Part shown: piece after piece, positions 46,501-58,924 of the stretch
Layout of the letters: every line of letters starts with the position of its first letter
Numbering within the stretch: the stretch's first letter is position 1
Source of the DNA: Favolaschia claudopus
Lineage: Eukaryota; Basidiomycota; Agaricomycetes; Agaricales; Mycenaceae
Direction of reading: 5' to 3'
NCBI GenBank assembly: GCA_037176885.1
Contig: JAWWNJ010000061.1
Location: 682,001 to 746,000, forward strand
Length of the DNA stretch: 64,000 bases
Program-made: the position numbers and the translations under genes
Notes under the pieces: model-generated
What the model saw: the letters and a program-made list of their open reading frames with translations, nothing else
What the model was told of the DNA's origin: nothing
The model's database searches: none

Positions 46501-49500
46501 CAAGTGTGAGGAATCTGTGGCGGAGCCGCAGGGCGGCCTGCGCGTCAAACCGTGCGATGAACAGAGCGAGGGAGTAGATTGTCGAGCTGATATCGATGCT
46601 CATTATATCCTGAGAGCTGGAATGCTTGTTTTCGATGATGAGTTTCAGCACCGCCGTGAACTGGATGCAACAAAGAATGAGAACAGAGAACCTATATAAA
46701 AACTTCCGACATACCTGGTCAACGAACAACGCGTACGAGTCAAGTAGATCAGGGCCAGGTGCCACCAGATTGCTGATCTGGCGAACGGTACTACAGTCAA
46801 GTCAGCATCGCGCCGGTAGGACAAAAGTAGGCCGTACTCGTCGAAATGTTTCAGCAGCCTCGAGTAAAGTCTAGGATCCAAGTCGGTGCCCAGAGCAGTC
46901 TGGGCGACTGCTCGCAAGTGCATATCGTCGATAACCAACTGGTCCGTCACAGTGTGAATGAACTTGATCACAAGCGGCGCTGGGTTCTGAATGTCGCGCA
47001 TTTGATCTGGGAGGTACTCGTTCGGGATGATAGACGGCAGGAACTTGAGGTCGACACCGTCCATGACGCAGGCTCCGCCGGTGGCAGCCAGAAACAGCGT
47101 CAGATGCTCATATGTGCGCCATTTTTCCTTTGAAGATTTGAGACGGATCCTGCTGCCAGTATTACAGCTGCACTTACTTTGATATGCTCTTCAGCCAGGA
47201 TTTGCTCTCGCGTCTCTGGGGTCCCCGAGATCTCTTCAACTGTTTCCTTGACGAAGTTATACAAACCAAGCCAGCGCCAATAGAGCTCTTCCCAGACAGC
47301 GACCTGAATAGCCGACGGGAAAGCAAGCATGCGCACTAGAGAGCGTTGTCGCTTTTGATGCTGGTTCCGGCCTGAAAGACAAAATGAGGTCGGAAGAACA
47401 CAGTCGAGAGGAAGAGCCCATACCAATGTAGACTGTTCTAGGGTCACCAAGCTGCTCGTACACGAGATGCCGTTTGGACGTAAGCTCGTCGTCAGCAGGC
47501 GCGACTGAAGCTCCAGGGACACTTTCCAGATACGCCAGATACCGCAAGCCACGTGCCGCCAATTGCGAGATGCTGTGATTCTCCGATGGCAGCGTCACCA
47601 ACAGCGCAATCTCGACAAGATTCAGGGAAGATGTCAGGTTCTTGTCGGTTTGAATTGCCTTCATATTGATGTTCTATTGAGGACCGGTGAATCACAGCAG
47701 GTACATTGTGTGGGGGCACATACCTCATTGTTTGCGACGTATATCTTCAACAAGCGGAAAACAGACGAGGCCCACATCCGAGTAGCCTCGAAGTCGTTAC
47801 GTGACCGCAAAAGATTCGAGCTCATACAGAAAAAGGCATGCGATCTAATCAAAAAAAAATCATCAAGTATGCGTCGCCCGACGGACGTTCAAGACTTACA
47901 GAGCAAACGTCATAAAGGACTTGAACAAATCACCAACCTGCTCAGGCACGGGCTCCGGAATGGGTGATTGGAAAATCGACTGGATAGCAAGCACCAGATT
48001 CGTAATGCCCGCCGCCTTGACTAAAATGTCGAGCGGAGACTCCCACAGTCTGATCAAACCCTGAATCCACGCGATCCCGGGTATCGCGTCGGGCTTGTTA
48101 TAATAAAACGAGGAGACCTTCCGCCATAGCGCAAAGATCCCTAAAATCAAGACCTCGCCGTCCTGGAGAGGCTGTGGAGATTTCCGTCTCATTTTCGGAT
48201 ACAGCGCAGCCCTCTGGACACGACCGTTCTGATCAGTTTCGGGACGCCGTCGACCGCCGTACTGTGCAGAGTTAGTACTGATACAAACCGTGCATTATTT
48301 GGGAGAACATACGTTGAAGATCGAGGTTAGACGCGGTGCTACGGTGAGCGCGAGTGCGTCATAGCTCTTCTGCCACGGTATAATTTCAGCCTGTGAGACG
48401 GTACGCAGTCAGTAAACCATGTACGCAAACAACTCGGGAAACGAGAACTACCTCTTCAACGATCGTCAGACAGGCGCGCACGACACAAAGCTTGACGGCA
48501 TCCGAACGCTCGGGCATAAGGCATTCCTCAAACAGTGGTATCGAATCCTCCTCAGGCAAAAACCGGAATATCGTAACAAGCGCCTGTGCGTAGATAACGA
48601 CGTCGATCTCGTCTAAATCCCAGAATGGCTTTTGACCCGACATGGGATGCCTGAGCGTGCTCTGGAGATGGTATGATGAGCGCGATGCGGAAGTTGACCA
48701 TGACAACGACATACCTTGATCTCCGGAGCAATATCGAAGGCAAGCAACCGTAGAGGCACCTCCCCTTCAGGCTGCACACGAGACGACATACGACACAGAT
48801 CAAGACCGCATACGAGCCCGACTTCCGAAAGTTTGGACTGGATCTGCGCTCGCCGCACCATATCCTCCGCAAACATCACGTTCTGGATAAAGGGTTAGCA
48901 AACGACTGCACATGATGAACGACATAGATTGCCGTACCGGTCGTGCGCTTTTGGTGCGACTACCGGTCGGCCGTAGATCGGGCGACACTCGGTCGGGAGA
49001 GATAGCATTGAGCATGGCCAGACACGGCCATGTGCGTTTATTCGACTCAGGCGTGTTCGAAAGCATGTAGAGAATATCGAAGAGGCGTTCCGGTGCGCCC
49101 TCCAACGCACCCCGCGTTCGTATGCTTTCATTGAACTCGTTCGGGTGTTGGCCAACCCAGTTCCATATCGCTACGCGCAAAACGGGGGCGATATTTGTAT
49201 GCTCTTCTTTGATGTTGAGCAGCACGCCCGATATCTCTACAGGAAGAGGATGATATCAGAACACGGATGATGGAGAAAGCATGATTTACAAACCTTGAAA
49301 GATACTAACTAGCCGTTCTCTATTCATCGCGCTGTACGCGAGAAGCTGAAGCTCGACATGATCTTGCGGCCGTTTGGTGTCTCCAGTCTGATAATCCGTG
49401 AGTTTCTGTTGCCACCGTTCGGCTACAACCCTCCAGTTTGAAGCAGAAATGTGGTAGACAACACGTCCCGCGTACTCGGCCAGCAGAGTATTGAGCGCGT

Positions 49501-50653
49501 GTGGGGACTGTAATGCAGATCGCACGGTTGGCTCGTATTTAAGGTTGCTTGCGTGCGAAGGCATCCCGGAGTCATGTGTCGGCATCGAGGCACCCCGTAA
49601 AGCCGTATACGACGTCTTCAAGCGGATTTTGCCTTCGTCTCCTTGCACAATGTGGTCGAGATCAAGCACGCTCTCGGATGAAAACACCTCATATTCGGTG
49701 AACGAGATATTGGCTGTTTCATCGTCGAGCATGAGGGGAACGTCTCCGGTGTCGGCCTGCCGAAGGTACGCTATCATGACGCTGAGGATGTATCGGGCAG
49801 CAGGTTCGTCGAGAGGCGGCAGTTCGGAGTTGGTCGAATTTGAAGACTGCTGGTCGGAGGAACGCGGGACGGGCGAATCGTTGCTAGCTCGTGAACGAGG
49901 GCGATGAGCAAAGTGCCATCGAGACGCCATTGCCATGCACAAAACCTTCATGACATACAGCTGAGATTGCATGAAGGGCAGAGGCAGAACGCCGGGAGGA
50001 GGGGGCGGCAGGGACTGCTTGTTCGGAGATTTGTCCTTGTCGGTGCCAGGAGCCTTGCCCTACGCCAGGATGAGAGATACAAAGCAAATTTATTCGCTGC
50101 AACGCACTTTGATCAACGCATCCAGAGATTGGCTCAGACTGAATGCTATGGTGTCCAAAGAATCTGAAGCAAGCCCAACCAATGCCGCAACCGACTGCTG
50201 GGCAGCGCTGTCCGCTTCCAAGTCGTCCAAAGTGGCTCCTGAAGCGTGCGGAAGCTGGCAAAGCGTGAGATTACGGATACCAACAAGAATTCAAAAGATG
50301 TGAAAATTATTCCAGTAGCCACTCAAGTCCCCAGAGTCGCGATACTGCCAATATTTAGAGACATATGTGCTTTCCCTGGTGACCGAACACGCTCCAGCGG
50401 TCGAAAAGCCCGCCAATCCCGCGAAATTTCATAATTGACAGAAAAAACTCACCTTGCCCATCAACCTTGTCACCAACACCTGCACCAACCTCTGCTGCGG
50501 CGTCGCAGCAGTCGACGCCAAGGTCGAGTGTGACACCGAGCCTATGCCATAGGAATCCGAGCTTTTTGCAACACGAGTCGTGGATCCCACCGATGAAGTC
50601 CCTGCGCTATGTTTTGGGACAGGAACGGACGGCCGCCTATTGCGACCTAACAT
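40582..50653 (-). CDS. Neurofibromin/IRA-type Ras GTPase-activating protein
   Basis: A single gene of about 10 kb with many short introns; I estimate 2,600-2,700 residues but did not resolve every exon. The N-terminal exon (50653-50453) ends QRLVQVLVTRLMGK, the conserved start of fungal IRA/NF1 proteins. Helical-repeat regions follow. The GAP-related domain lies at about 45.65-44.67 kb: LLNLFDTRGTLMTLLKRMID, then LFRSNSTCTRFLSAFAKVHG with the arginine finger. The FLR motif is FLR spliced to FISPAIVAPE. A Sec14/CRAL-TRIO-like segment follows (SFDVVLDCTGFTGISELPLQ, about 44.1-43.8 kb), as in human NF1. The C-terminus is GHATKVIQWIPELVNLMVQ. It accelerates GTP hydrolysis by Ras, damping Ras-cAMP signalling at membranes. 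Key catalytic residues are present and no lesion was noticed. Confidence 0.9.
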
Positions 50654-51135
50654 CGGCGCCTAGGGCTTGAGAATGGAAGCGCCAACAGCTGGTATCGGAG
50701 CCCACAGGGTATAACGAGCAGCAGCGGCCGCCAACACCCCCGCTGTGGTGAAAGTACGGGATCAAGAAATATAGAAGGCTTATGTAACTTAGGGATCCTC
50801 GTTATCGTCAACTTCAGCCAGGCACGCAGAACAAGATACTTGGGCTACGCTAGGCTAGAATCATGCTAAGTACGGTCTGCGTAGACACATATTAATATGT
50901 GAAGGTCGGGTGAGGAATCCAATTTCAATATCAGGAGCCTCAAAACCTTTCCCACGCAGAGAGGCAAGAATTTGAAGAGAGGTCAAGCACAATATGAGAT
51001 GAAAGAGATGAAGCAGAGGTGGAGAAAATCCCCGTAGTTGATCTTTCATTCGACCGAGAGTTAATATACAAAACATGATGTCAAGAGCTTGAGAGCGGTG
51101 AGGTTAGTAGACATCGTGAAGAGGACTAATATATG
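50654..51135. other. Intergenic stretch upstream of the Ras-GAP gene
   Basis: About 480 bp holding the Ras-GAP promoter and the 3' end of the first MGQYW gene. No feature is recognised. Confidence 0.45.
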
Positions 51136-52242
51136 CTACTCACCGCGCAGCGTATCAAGTGTATACTCTGGGGACATCGCTTCCTTGACACCGTATTCAG
51201 CCCTCCAAATATCCTCGACATCCTTCAGCACTTGATCACTAAACATCCGTCCAGCTTGCAGCTTCCTGCCATTCAGCACTTGAAATAATGTCAAACCGGT
51301 CTCCCACCCAAGCACCCTGGTGAATCGGCCCGTCATAAGACAGCGACGCAGACGGGTCAGACGAAAGACAGATCCTCGTCATCAACGCTTCCCCCAATCC
51401 CACTTGCTGCATCACCTTCACCTTAACGTACTTCGCCTTCAGCTCGAGTAGCGCCGTCTCCCGCACGTACTCCTTGCGCGTGAGATTCCGCAGCACGGTC
51501 GGATGCGCCATCGGCGGCGGCAGAGGAGAGTAGGTGAGCAGGTGCGTAATTCCGTACGTATCGAAGGTATGATAATGCACGCGGTCGGAGAGCTCGACAA
51601 AAATCGGGGTGTAGCCGAAAGAGTCGCCTTTCACCTCTATGAAATCATACCGGTACAAACTGCTCTCTCCGTCATCCGTGAATTCAGCTTCTTCTTCCGA
51701 CGTTGTGAAAACGTTTTCCGGAATGTCCGAGTCGTCGAGGTAATCGCCAATGCAGAGGATGCGGTGTCCGTTCCAGGCGTATGAGGCAGCAAGCCTTTCT
51801 ATCTGCCGATACATGATAGATCTCCCGGCGGCCCAAAGAGCTTGACATGTAGCGTTCAGACACAAGATGTCGACGACAGACTGGAGATCAGTCTCGGCGA
51901 GAAGGTCGAGGTGGGCATAGATTTCCTGAAGCATGTCCATCGGAAGGTTCACCAATCGAGAGCTATCCTCGAATGAGCTGTAGAATTACCGTCTCAAGTC
52001 CTTGCACTTTACCTTTGAGTCGCAGTTTCGGGGAAAACCCAAGCTCGATCTTTGATATTGTACCGTTTCTTGACAACATCACCCGGCTTCACAGCGAGAA
52101 CCAGGTTTTCAATATCGGGGAACTTTGGAGGCACCTCGATACTCTCCTCAAGGCATTTCGGAAGTCCCAACAGAAACTCGCCTAATTTGCCCCAGTAGGT
52201 CTGGCAATTGTTCAAGTTCACTATCTTCCAGTACTGCCCCAT
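51136..52242 (-). pseudogene. MGQYW-family F-box-like gene, copy 1, with 1-nt frameshift near the C-terminus
   Basis: Exon 1 (52242-52013) begins MGQYWKIVNLNNCQTYWGKL, an N-terminus typical of a basidiomycete family of unknown function. Exon 2 (from 51977) has an F-box-like LVNLPMDMLQEIYAHLDL, then CLNATCQALWAAGRSIMYRQ and RNLTRKEYVRETALLELKAK. After WQEAASWTDV the frame hits TAG at 51239. Compared with copy 2 (ASWTDVSDQVLKDLEDIW), one extra T in GATGTTTAGTGATC causes this. Without it the frame continues through SDQVLKDVEDIWRAEY to a stop at 51136 (356 residues, versus 362 in copy 2). As sequenced it gives 322 residues with all but the last 40 or so, so it may still be functional. Confidence 0.8.
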
Positions 52243-52746
52243 TGTCGTCCAGATGTGCGAGACAGTTTCGAAAGCGAAAGCGAAAACGGGGAACTGCGAT
52301 GGTCACTGCAGCACATGAAGTCCTCGTTTCTGTTGTGCGTTGAAGTTGGCCACAAGTTCGCGCCACACAGAAGGAGGGGTAGCGAAACTAGGGTTAGGGT
52401 TAGGATGCTGGCTGGAGAACGCAGTGTGTCGGGAAATTGATACCAAGTAGTGCCTGTGGGCATCTAATCGCGTCCAGCATGACTCCAGAATAAAGAGCGC
52501 CAGCAGGAGGGGGGTTCAAGAAGAACAAATTCAATTGCATTGTGGTACTACAGTAGAGTATACAAATCTCTGAGTCGAGGTTCCGACTCAAAGATATAAA
52601 AAACCTGCATGCATACTTGGATATAACGTTGTAGGTAAAAAGCAAGAAACGAGAAACGAGAAGGGAGAGCCTGAGCTGAATCAAATCAGGCATTTCGAAG
52701 AACTTGACAGTGACAATATATCGTGCTCACTGTGGTGCGTGGCCCT
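52243..52746. other. Spacer between the MGQYW genes with a short TTAGGG motif
   Basis: About 500 bp. GGGTTAGGGTTAGG occurs near 52388-52402, two tandem units of the TTAGGG telomere-type hexamer, shortly upstream of copy 1. No gene is recognised. Confidence 0.5.
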
Positions 52747-53881
52747 CTAATCAGCAGTGCAGGGTATTCGGGAGTATCGACCCGGGGGGAATTCAGACTT
52801 CCAAATGTCTTCCAAATCCTTCAGGACCTGATCGCTCACATCTGTCCAGCTTGCCGTGGGCTGCCATTCCGCGCTCGACACAATATCAAACCGATCTCCG
52901 ACCCAAGCGCCCTGATGAATGTCCCCGTCATAAGACATCGAGACAGACGGGTCAGACGCCAGACAAATCCTCGTCATCAACGCTTCCGACATGCCCACTT
53001 TCTGCAGCTCTTCTCCCAGGTCGTAACTTCCGGTGCTTACGACGGGAAGATACTTGGCCTTTAGATCGATTAGTGCCGTCTCGCGCACGTACTCCTTGCG
53101 CGTCAGATTCCGCAGCACAGTCGGACGCGCCATGGGCGGCGGAGAGTAGGCAAGCAGGTGATGGACCGCGGAGTCGTTGAAAGAAAGATCGAAGAGGCAG
53201 CGCTCGCTAAGTTTCCGAAACACCCGACGCAGAGTGAAAGGTTCGACTTTCACTCTTGGAAAGTTATACTGGTACAAGGAGCGTTTGCCATCATGCGTGA
53301 ATTTAGCCTCTTCTTCCGGCGTCTTGAAAACGTTCTCTGGGATGTCAGAGTTGTCGAGGGAGCTGCCGATGCAGATGATGCGATGTCCATTCCAAGGGAA
53401 GCAGGAAGCGAGTCGTTTTATCTGGTGATATATCGTTGACCTCCCAGCCTCCCACAGAGCCTGACAAGTGGCACTCAGACACAGAAGGTCGAGTAAAAAG
53501 GTGGTACGACAGTCGGCATGAAGTCTGAGGCGGGCATAGATTTCTTGAAGCATGTCAAAAGGAAGATTCGCGAGACGAGAGCTATGCGTTCTGGTTAAAT
53601 TTCGATCAATTACCACGCTGAATCTTTGTGCCTCACCTCTGAGTCGCAGTTTGGGGAAAGACCAAAGCTGGGTCTGTGAATTTTTTACTATAGTAGCCTT
53701 TCCGTACAATATCGCCAGGCTTCACGGCGCGAACCAAGTTGTCGATATCGGGGAGTGGTGGAGGTACCCTGATGTTCTTCTCCAGATCATCCCCCAAGGA
53801 AAATAGAAATTCTCCTAATTTACCCCAATGTTTGTAAGCCTCACGCCTATCCAGATTCACTGTCATCCAATATTGGCCCAT
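52747..53881 (-). CDS. MGQYW-family F-box-like protein, copy 2 (intact)
   Basis: Two exons (53881-53637, 53590-52747) give 362 residues. Start MGQYWMTVNLDRREAYKHWG, then WGKLGEFLFSLGDDLEKNI. The intron falls at the same place as in copy 1, after TATQR. The F-box-like segment is LANLPFDMLQEIYARLRLHA, followed by CLSATCQALWEAGRSTIYHQ. The C-terminal half shares RNLTRKEYVRETALIDLKAK and SYDGDIHQGAWVGDRFDIVS with copy 1. The family's biochemical role is unknown; a protein-interaction or SCF adaptor role is inferred only from the F-box-like stretch. Tandem with copy 1 in the same orientation. The extreme C-terminus differs from copy 1. Confidence 0.82.
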
Positions 53882-54400
53882 TGCCGCTGAGCTCGACGGT
53901 CGTAGCCTAAAGGCAAGGTTGTGGGCGCACGAAAGGTGAGGGGCGGAACATTAGTGCAGAAGGACAGGATCGATATCCAAGAGGACCAATTTGAAGCAAG
54001 ACCTACATTAGGGTTAGGTTTACGCCCAGGCCAGAGCCTCGCGTGACTCCCAGTCCTTTTCTCTGGCCTTCGACTTGCTTTTCTTGTGCAATTTTGAGAC
54101 TGGCGGCTTCTCAAGCGAGCCAAGGGCTCAGCAAGAGCACTACCAGCGAATCAATCCCAATCCATATCTCTTTGCCAGTCGTCTATCAAAAATCCAAAAA
54201 CTCCAAGGAAGCTCCGAGGCTCGGTAACGAAGGCTGGATACACTGAAAAAACCTGAACCCAAGCCTCGTCTACACCATCTCTACCTGCCAATTAGCTGCT
54301 GCGTTTCTCTAAGCTCAAGTGACGGAACGCCCTCCGGATCGGAATCCCTGATGATGATTTGCATCGACTGTGTGAGTTTAGCTGCTCTTTACAAACCACC
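53882..54400. other. Intergenic region between MGQYW copy 2 and the FAH gene
   Basis: About 520 bp between two divergent genes. A single ATTAGGGTTAGG occurs near 54008, like the motif upstream of copy 1. No gene is recognised. Confidence 0.5.
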
Positions 54401-55615
54401 ATGTCCCCAATACGCACAGTGAGCTCCAACAACATTTGTCGACCCTAGTTGACCGTTTTCCAGCAATGGACCCGCCTGATTCGCTTCGTCGCCACCGAGA
54501 CCTCCCAGGTGCACATCGGGCAACCAGTCGACGCGTATCTCGACGGTTTGCTTTCCAGGCATTTTCTCCAAGAATCAATTAGCTTACCCTCATTTAGTGG
54601 GTCTTGCTGCATATCGCGGAAATACTATCAAGGCCAACGAGATACTCGGCTCCGCTCTGGATCCCGCAGCCCAAGTTTCCAAGACGGTTCTGACTGTGAA
54701 GCAGCTGTTAAGCCCCCTCTCGCGCGAGGAGGTCAAATACGTGCGCTGTCTTGGACTCAACTACGCAGACCACGCCGTGCGTCCGTTTCGTCGATCTGGC
54801 GGCCATATTACATCTCATCCCGCGTAGGCTGAGGGAAATCTTCCCGTTCCACCGTGAGTACTGAATTAGTCTTCTAGCTTTTTTCATCTCAGGAAACACC
54901 AGGTTCCCCGTCCTGTTCACGAAGCCCGTTACCTCGCTCACCGGGCCCGGGGCCACCATCGTGATCCCCAAAGCTGCGCAGCCAGTTAAGGAGCACAATC
55001 CCGACTACGAAGTCGAGCTTGTTATCGTCATCGGGAAGCCCACAAAGGACATTTCTGAAGCCGACGCGCTGGACTACGTGCTCGGGTACACCGCCGCGAA
55101 CGACGTGTCGTTCCGGAAGCATCAGATGGCCGTCTCGCAGTGGACGTTCTCAAAGGGATTTGGTGGGTGTATATATCTCCCATCGCTGCGTCTCAGAGCG
55201 CTCACTCTGCGCTCAGACAACACCAACCCACTGGGCCCCTGCCTCGTTTCCGCCTCTGCGATTCCCGACCCGCAGAAGCTCCCGCTCAAAACCGTCTTGA
55301 ATGGTACCACGGTGCAGGACGGCAACACCTCGTGCGTCTTCTCTTTCTCTAGGTTATCTCCTTCTGACTCGTCTGAAAATACGCCACAGAGACCAGATAT
55401 TCACCGTCCGACAAACAGTCGCGTTCCTCTCGCAGGGAACAACGCTCGAGCCGGGGTCGGTGATCCTCACGGGAACACCGAAGGGCGTCGGTTTCGTGAA
55501 GAAACCCCCGGTGTACTTGAAGCATGGTGATAAGATGAGCGTGTGGGTGGGGAGCGGGATTGGGACGCTGGTGAATGATGTTGTGGAGGAAGGCAGGACG
55601 AATACGAAGCTTTAG
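54401..55615 (+). CDS. Fumarylacetoacetate hydrolase (FAH) family protein
   Basis: Seven exons (54401-54418, 54464-54545, 54598-54776, 54828-54853, 54903-55162, 55217-55331, 55390-55615) give 301 residues. The first exon is only 18 nt and exon 4 only 26 nt. The N-terminus, WTRLIRFVATETSQVHIGQP, is the usual fungal cap region. The FAH fold shows CLGLNYADHA, PPFPVLFTKP, DYEVELVIVIGK with metal-binding acidic residues, GYTAANDVSFRKHQ, and the C-terminal LEPGSVILTGTPKGVGF. Relatives are Mg/Mn-dependent hydrolases or decarboxylases acting on acylpyruvates or oxaloacetate (FAHD1/FAHD2-like). The precise substrate is not determined. The gene precedes the Cdc14-type gene on the same strand by 253 bp. 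Confidence 0.9.
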
Positions 55616-55868
55616 AGACCCTGTACACGTCTAGTAAACTTAGAATTCGATTTTTTCCCCTTTGATTCTTTTATTCATACTCAGTTTACTCGAAGGCTGC
55701 TATTAGCTTGCTCAGCCGTCGGGATTTCCGAGGCCACGCTGATGCCACGCGCGGTCATGAGCCCAAGCGCAATGTGACATGTCACGTCTGTCACACTCCC
55801 TTGCTTTCAACATCGGCCGCGTCGACGGCGACGCACGCTCTTTACCGCCCCAAACGACTTCATACTGC

Positions 55869-57546
55869 ATGGAGGACCGATCATTAAGTCTAAAAAGGAC
55901 TTTGGAAGACTCTCTGGATGATGTGCGCCTTGGTTTCTGTATATATGGCCCCTAATTCACCTATTCCAGCTTTCCTCGCCCCGAACGTCGAGCGACACAA
56001 AAACGCGTGCTCTGAGAAGCTTAGAGAAGATATTAGCATCTGCTGTGGTACCCAAAACATCCGCCGAAGAGCTAGACTATCTCCTTGCGCTGCAGTATAC
56101 TTTCGAATGCAATGGTGTGTGATTTGCTGGTATCAAACTTTCTGTGGCTTATCCTAAGCTTATACAGTACCATCACGAATATTGGGCTGGATGGTAGCAG
56201 CCACGGCAAGGTTGGACGCTCTAACGAGGCAGGGAACGATCGATGGTGAGCGGGACTTGGCTTGTGTGGGTCCAACCAAGACTGACTTGGCCTGGGCGAA
56301 CAGCGGCCGCAGAGGATGAAGTGACGACCCTGACTGCGCAGTTGACACTTGCCCTCTCTATCATTCAAGGCGTATGTCTAATTCACGCCCCCACGAAGGT
56401 CTATCTGGGTCGACGGTATGCACTCGAGGTGATTCTTGACCTGTTCCTTTCCTCCCGACACCTCTCCTCGACACCATTCGCTGCCGCAAACAACATCTCT
56501 GGATCACCAGTGAAACCCGTCCTCGGCGCCCCATTACCCCTCGCCTCCGTCATCCTCGACACTCTGCTCTGCATCCTCGTGGACTCCTCGCCCGCCCTCC
56601 GCATGTTCGAAGCCTGCCACGGCGTGCATGCTGTCGTGAAGATACTCAAGCGGGCTGGGACCCCACGCGAAGTTCGGTGCGTAGCTTTCTTTTTTCCGTA
56701 TACGCTAAAACTGATGAGAAATAAAGCATGAAATGTCTCGAGTTTCTGTATTTCTATCTCCTCGACGAGACGACCTCTTCCTTGCCTGTACAGCAGCAAT
56801 CCCCAGCTCCAGTGCCCACCGCTCCCTCGACACCAATCCAACCACTACCCTCTACCAAAAAACCGTTCCCAAACGCCACGCCCGCGCGTCCACTGTCGCG
56901 ATACGGCTCGTCCACCTTTTCTCTCACCTCCAGCTCCTTCGTCAGCTCCGCCTTCACCGCCACCTCCGCCCCCTCATCCTCCTCGTCCTCCTCGTCATCA
57001 TCATCATCCGGCTCGAACTCGCGCTCGACCTCCGGCAGCTCGACGAGCTCCTTCTCGTCCACATCGTCCAACGCGGGCTCGACTTCGCCAACGAAGAAGA
57101 AGACGGCGGCGGTGGTGCAGACGCCCCGACATCCAGGGACGCGAACACAGACGCCTACGCCTACGCCCTCAATACCGAGACAGCCGCAGACGCCCGGGCC
57201 AAGGATAGCTGCGCAGCCGCGCGCGTTGTTGATGCTGCGGAAGGATCTGGATGATTTCGTGCCGGTTAGTCCGAAGGGGGGTGTGGCGAAGAAAGCGAGC
57301 GGGGTTGGGAGGTCGAGGTCGAGGTTGGTGATGGAGGATTCGGAGGATGATGGGGGGTATGACGAGGAGGAGCTGGATGGTGAAGGAGATACGAACGGCG
57401 AAGAGGGACGAAGAAATGGAGGGGAAGGAGAGGAAGGAGACGCGCGGACGACGGAGGAGAAGAAGAGGTTGTTGGCGACGATGTTGGGGAATGTGGAGGC
57501 GCTTGTGGAGGGGGTGAGGAAGGCGGGGATTTGGGGGTTGGGGTGA
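55869..57546 (+). CDS. Cdc14-type septation initiation network protein (Sid1 partner)
   Basis: Five exons (55869-55922, 55970-56114, 56168-56245, 56313-56676, 56727-57546) give 486 residues. Conserved landmarks are LEDSLDDLSSPRTSSDTKTR, PKTSAEELDYLLALQYTFEC, PSRILGWMVAATARL, GRRYALEVILDLFLSSRHL and MKCLEFLYFYLLDE. These mark the fungal Cdc14 family (the S. pombe SIN component that binds Sid1 kinase), not the phosphatase of that name. The C-terminal half is a basidiomycete-style low-complexity tail: Ser-rich with a poly-Ser run, Thr/Pro repeats, then an acidic stretch and a final helix (LLATMLGNVEALVEGVRKA). The expected role is at the spindle pole body in septation and cytokinesis signalling. 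Confidence 0.88.
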
Positions 57547-58924
57547 AGATGGTGGTGTAACTTTGATCTGTGAGTCTAGTGCTTTTGAGGATGGTGTAAT
57601 TTGCATTTTATATGAGTGGAATAGCATGTGTATTGCAAAATCTTTGACTTCAATACGCCGTGCATCGTTAGAGAGCAGAAAGATGTCACGGTGTCCTGAT
57701 TCGATTGTGAACAAACCGCGTTCGTCAGCTACAGACGGAAATCTGAAGTATTTTTTCATTGGGAATGTGTAATTCGAAGACATAACTTGAGTATACCGTG
57801 TGCGCCATGTACTTGCTCTGCTTTTCCCTGGAGGCTACGTAGATCAGACATCTGGACCGACAAGCCAATTCCGCCGGCACCACGGGTGCACAGTTTGGTA
57901 TGGCCGTCATGCCCATCATTCGGTCTCGCGAACGTGAGGGACTCGACCACCGAACGGGAATACACTACGTAGGAAGATGCTAACGGCACAAACTAGCAAC
58001 CTCGGCTCAGTAGCGCAACAGTAGCGAAGAAGACGGCTACGCGAAAATTTCAAAGGTATGAATGGATCGGTCTGCGATGCTCGTTGCGGTCAGGGTATTG
58101 ACTCTGCGGGTATGGTGTGTTTGGGAAGCGCGCGGGTGAGGAGCTCGAACAAGCAAGAGTGATAAAAGGCCAGTGAGTGAGAGAGTATCTGGTGATAAAT
58201 AGAGGGAAAACGGCCAGTGGTTCTTTGACGTCGTGTGCGGTACCGCGCAGCTCGAGACTCCTCCTCCCCTCCGTCTTCACTTCCCCGGTGCTCTTCTACT
58301 CTTCGTCTGCTATCTACAAACGCTCGGTCGTTCGCCTCGGTTGGCCGGTTTTGGCGAAGCGCCCCCATTTTCTCCAGGAATTCCGCCAGCGCTTGCAGCC
58401 CGTCTTCGCTGCCGTCTAGAGGTCGGCGATGGTTTACGTAGAATGTCGCAATGGCACTCAGATTTGCCGCACCTTGGGTGTCGACTCTTCTGGTGGTTGA
58501 AGGGGCTCGCCGCATGACATGCGATGGTTTCTGTAGCCACGAATTTACCGTAACAATCTTCAATGGATACATTGCCTGTTCGGCACTGGACAAGACGTCC
58601 GTATACTTCGCGCTTGACGCCTGTAAAACGGGTTTTGGGCGTCAGAGTTGGAAACCTACGCGTAGGGTGCGACTTCTTCCATTTTTCGTTCGTGCTCCAG
58701 CATTTTTGTCAGTGTCGTGGCTTCTTTCGCGCATCACCGTAGGTTACAGCATCGAGTCGAGACGGCTCTAGATGGTTGAGGATGCAGAAAGCGACGATTT
58801 GCGCACGAAGCGCAGAATATGAGATGCAGGAAGAGTGAAGAAAGAAATGAACCAGACCAAACTCCAAGGTCAAATTGAGCACAGAAACGCGAGAGATTAT
58901 ATGAATTTTTTTGAATTGTCGTTG
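57547..58924. other. Intergenic stretch; one doubtful minus-strand gene
   Basis: About 1.4 kb. Minus-strand open sequence at 58593-58090 (YPLKIVTVNSWLQKP, then ANLSAIATFYVNHRRPLDG and LQALAEFLEKMGALR) has an ordered look. A possible upstream exon (about 58715-58675) starts MLEHERKMEEVAPY. I could not make a fully consistent splice model or recognise a family. 57560-57990 holds nothing I can name. Confidence 0.3.

Noticed and set aside
58090..58593. Minus-strand frame as a confident gene
   Set aside because: A possible upstream exon exists but splice phases do not close convincingly and no family was recognised, so it is only mentioned in the intergenic entry.
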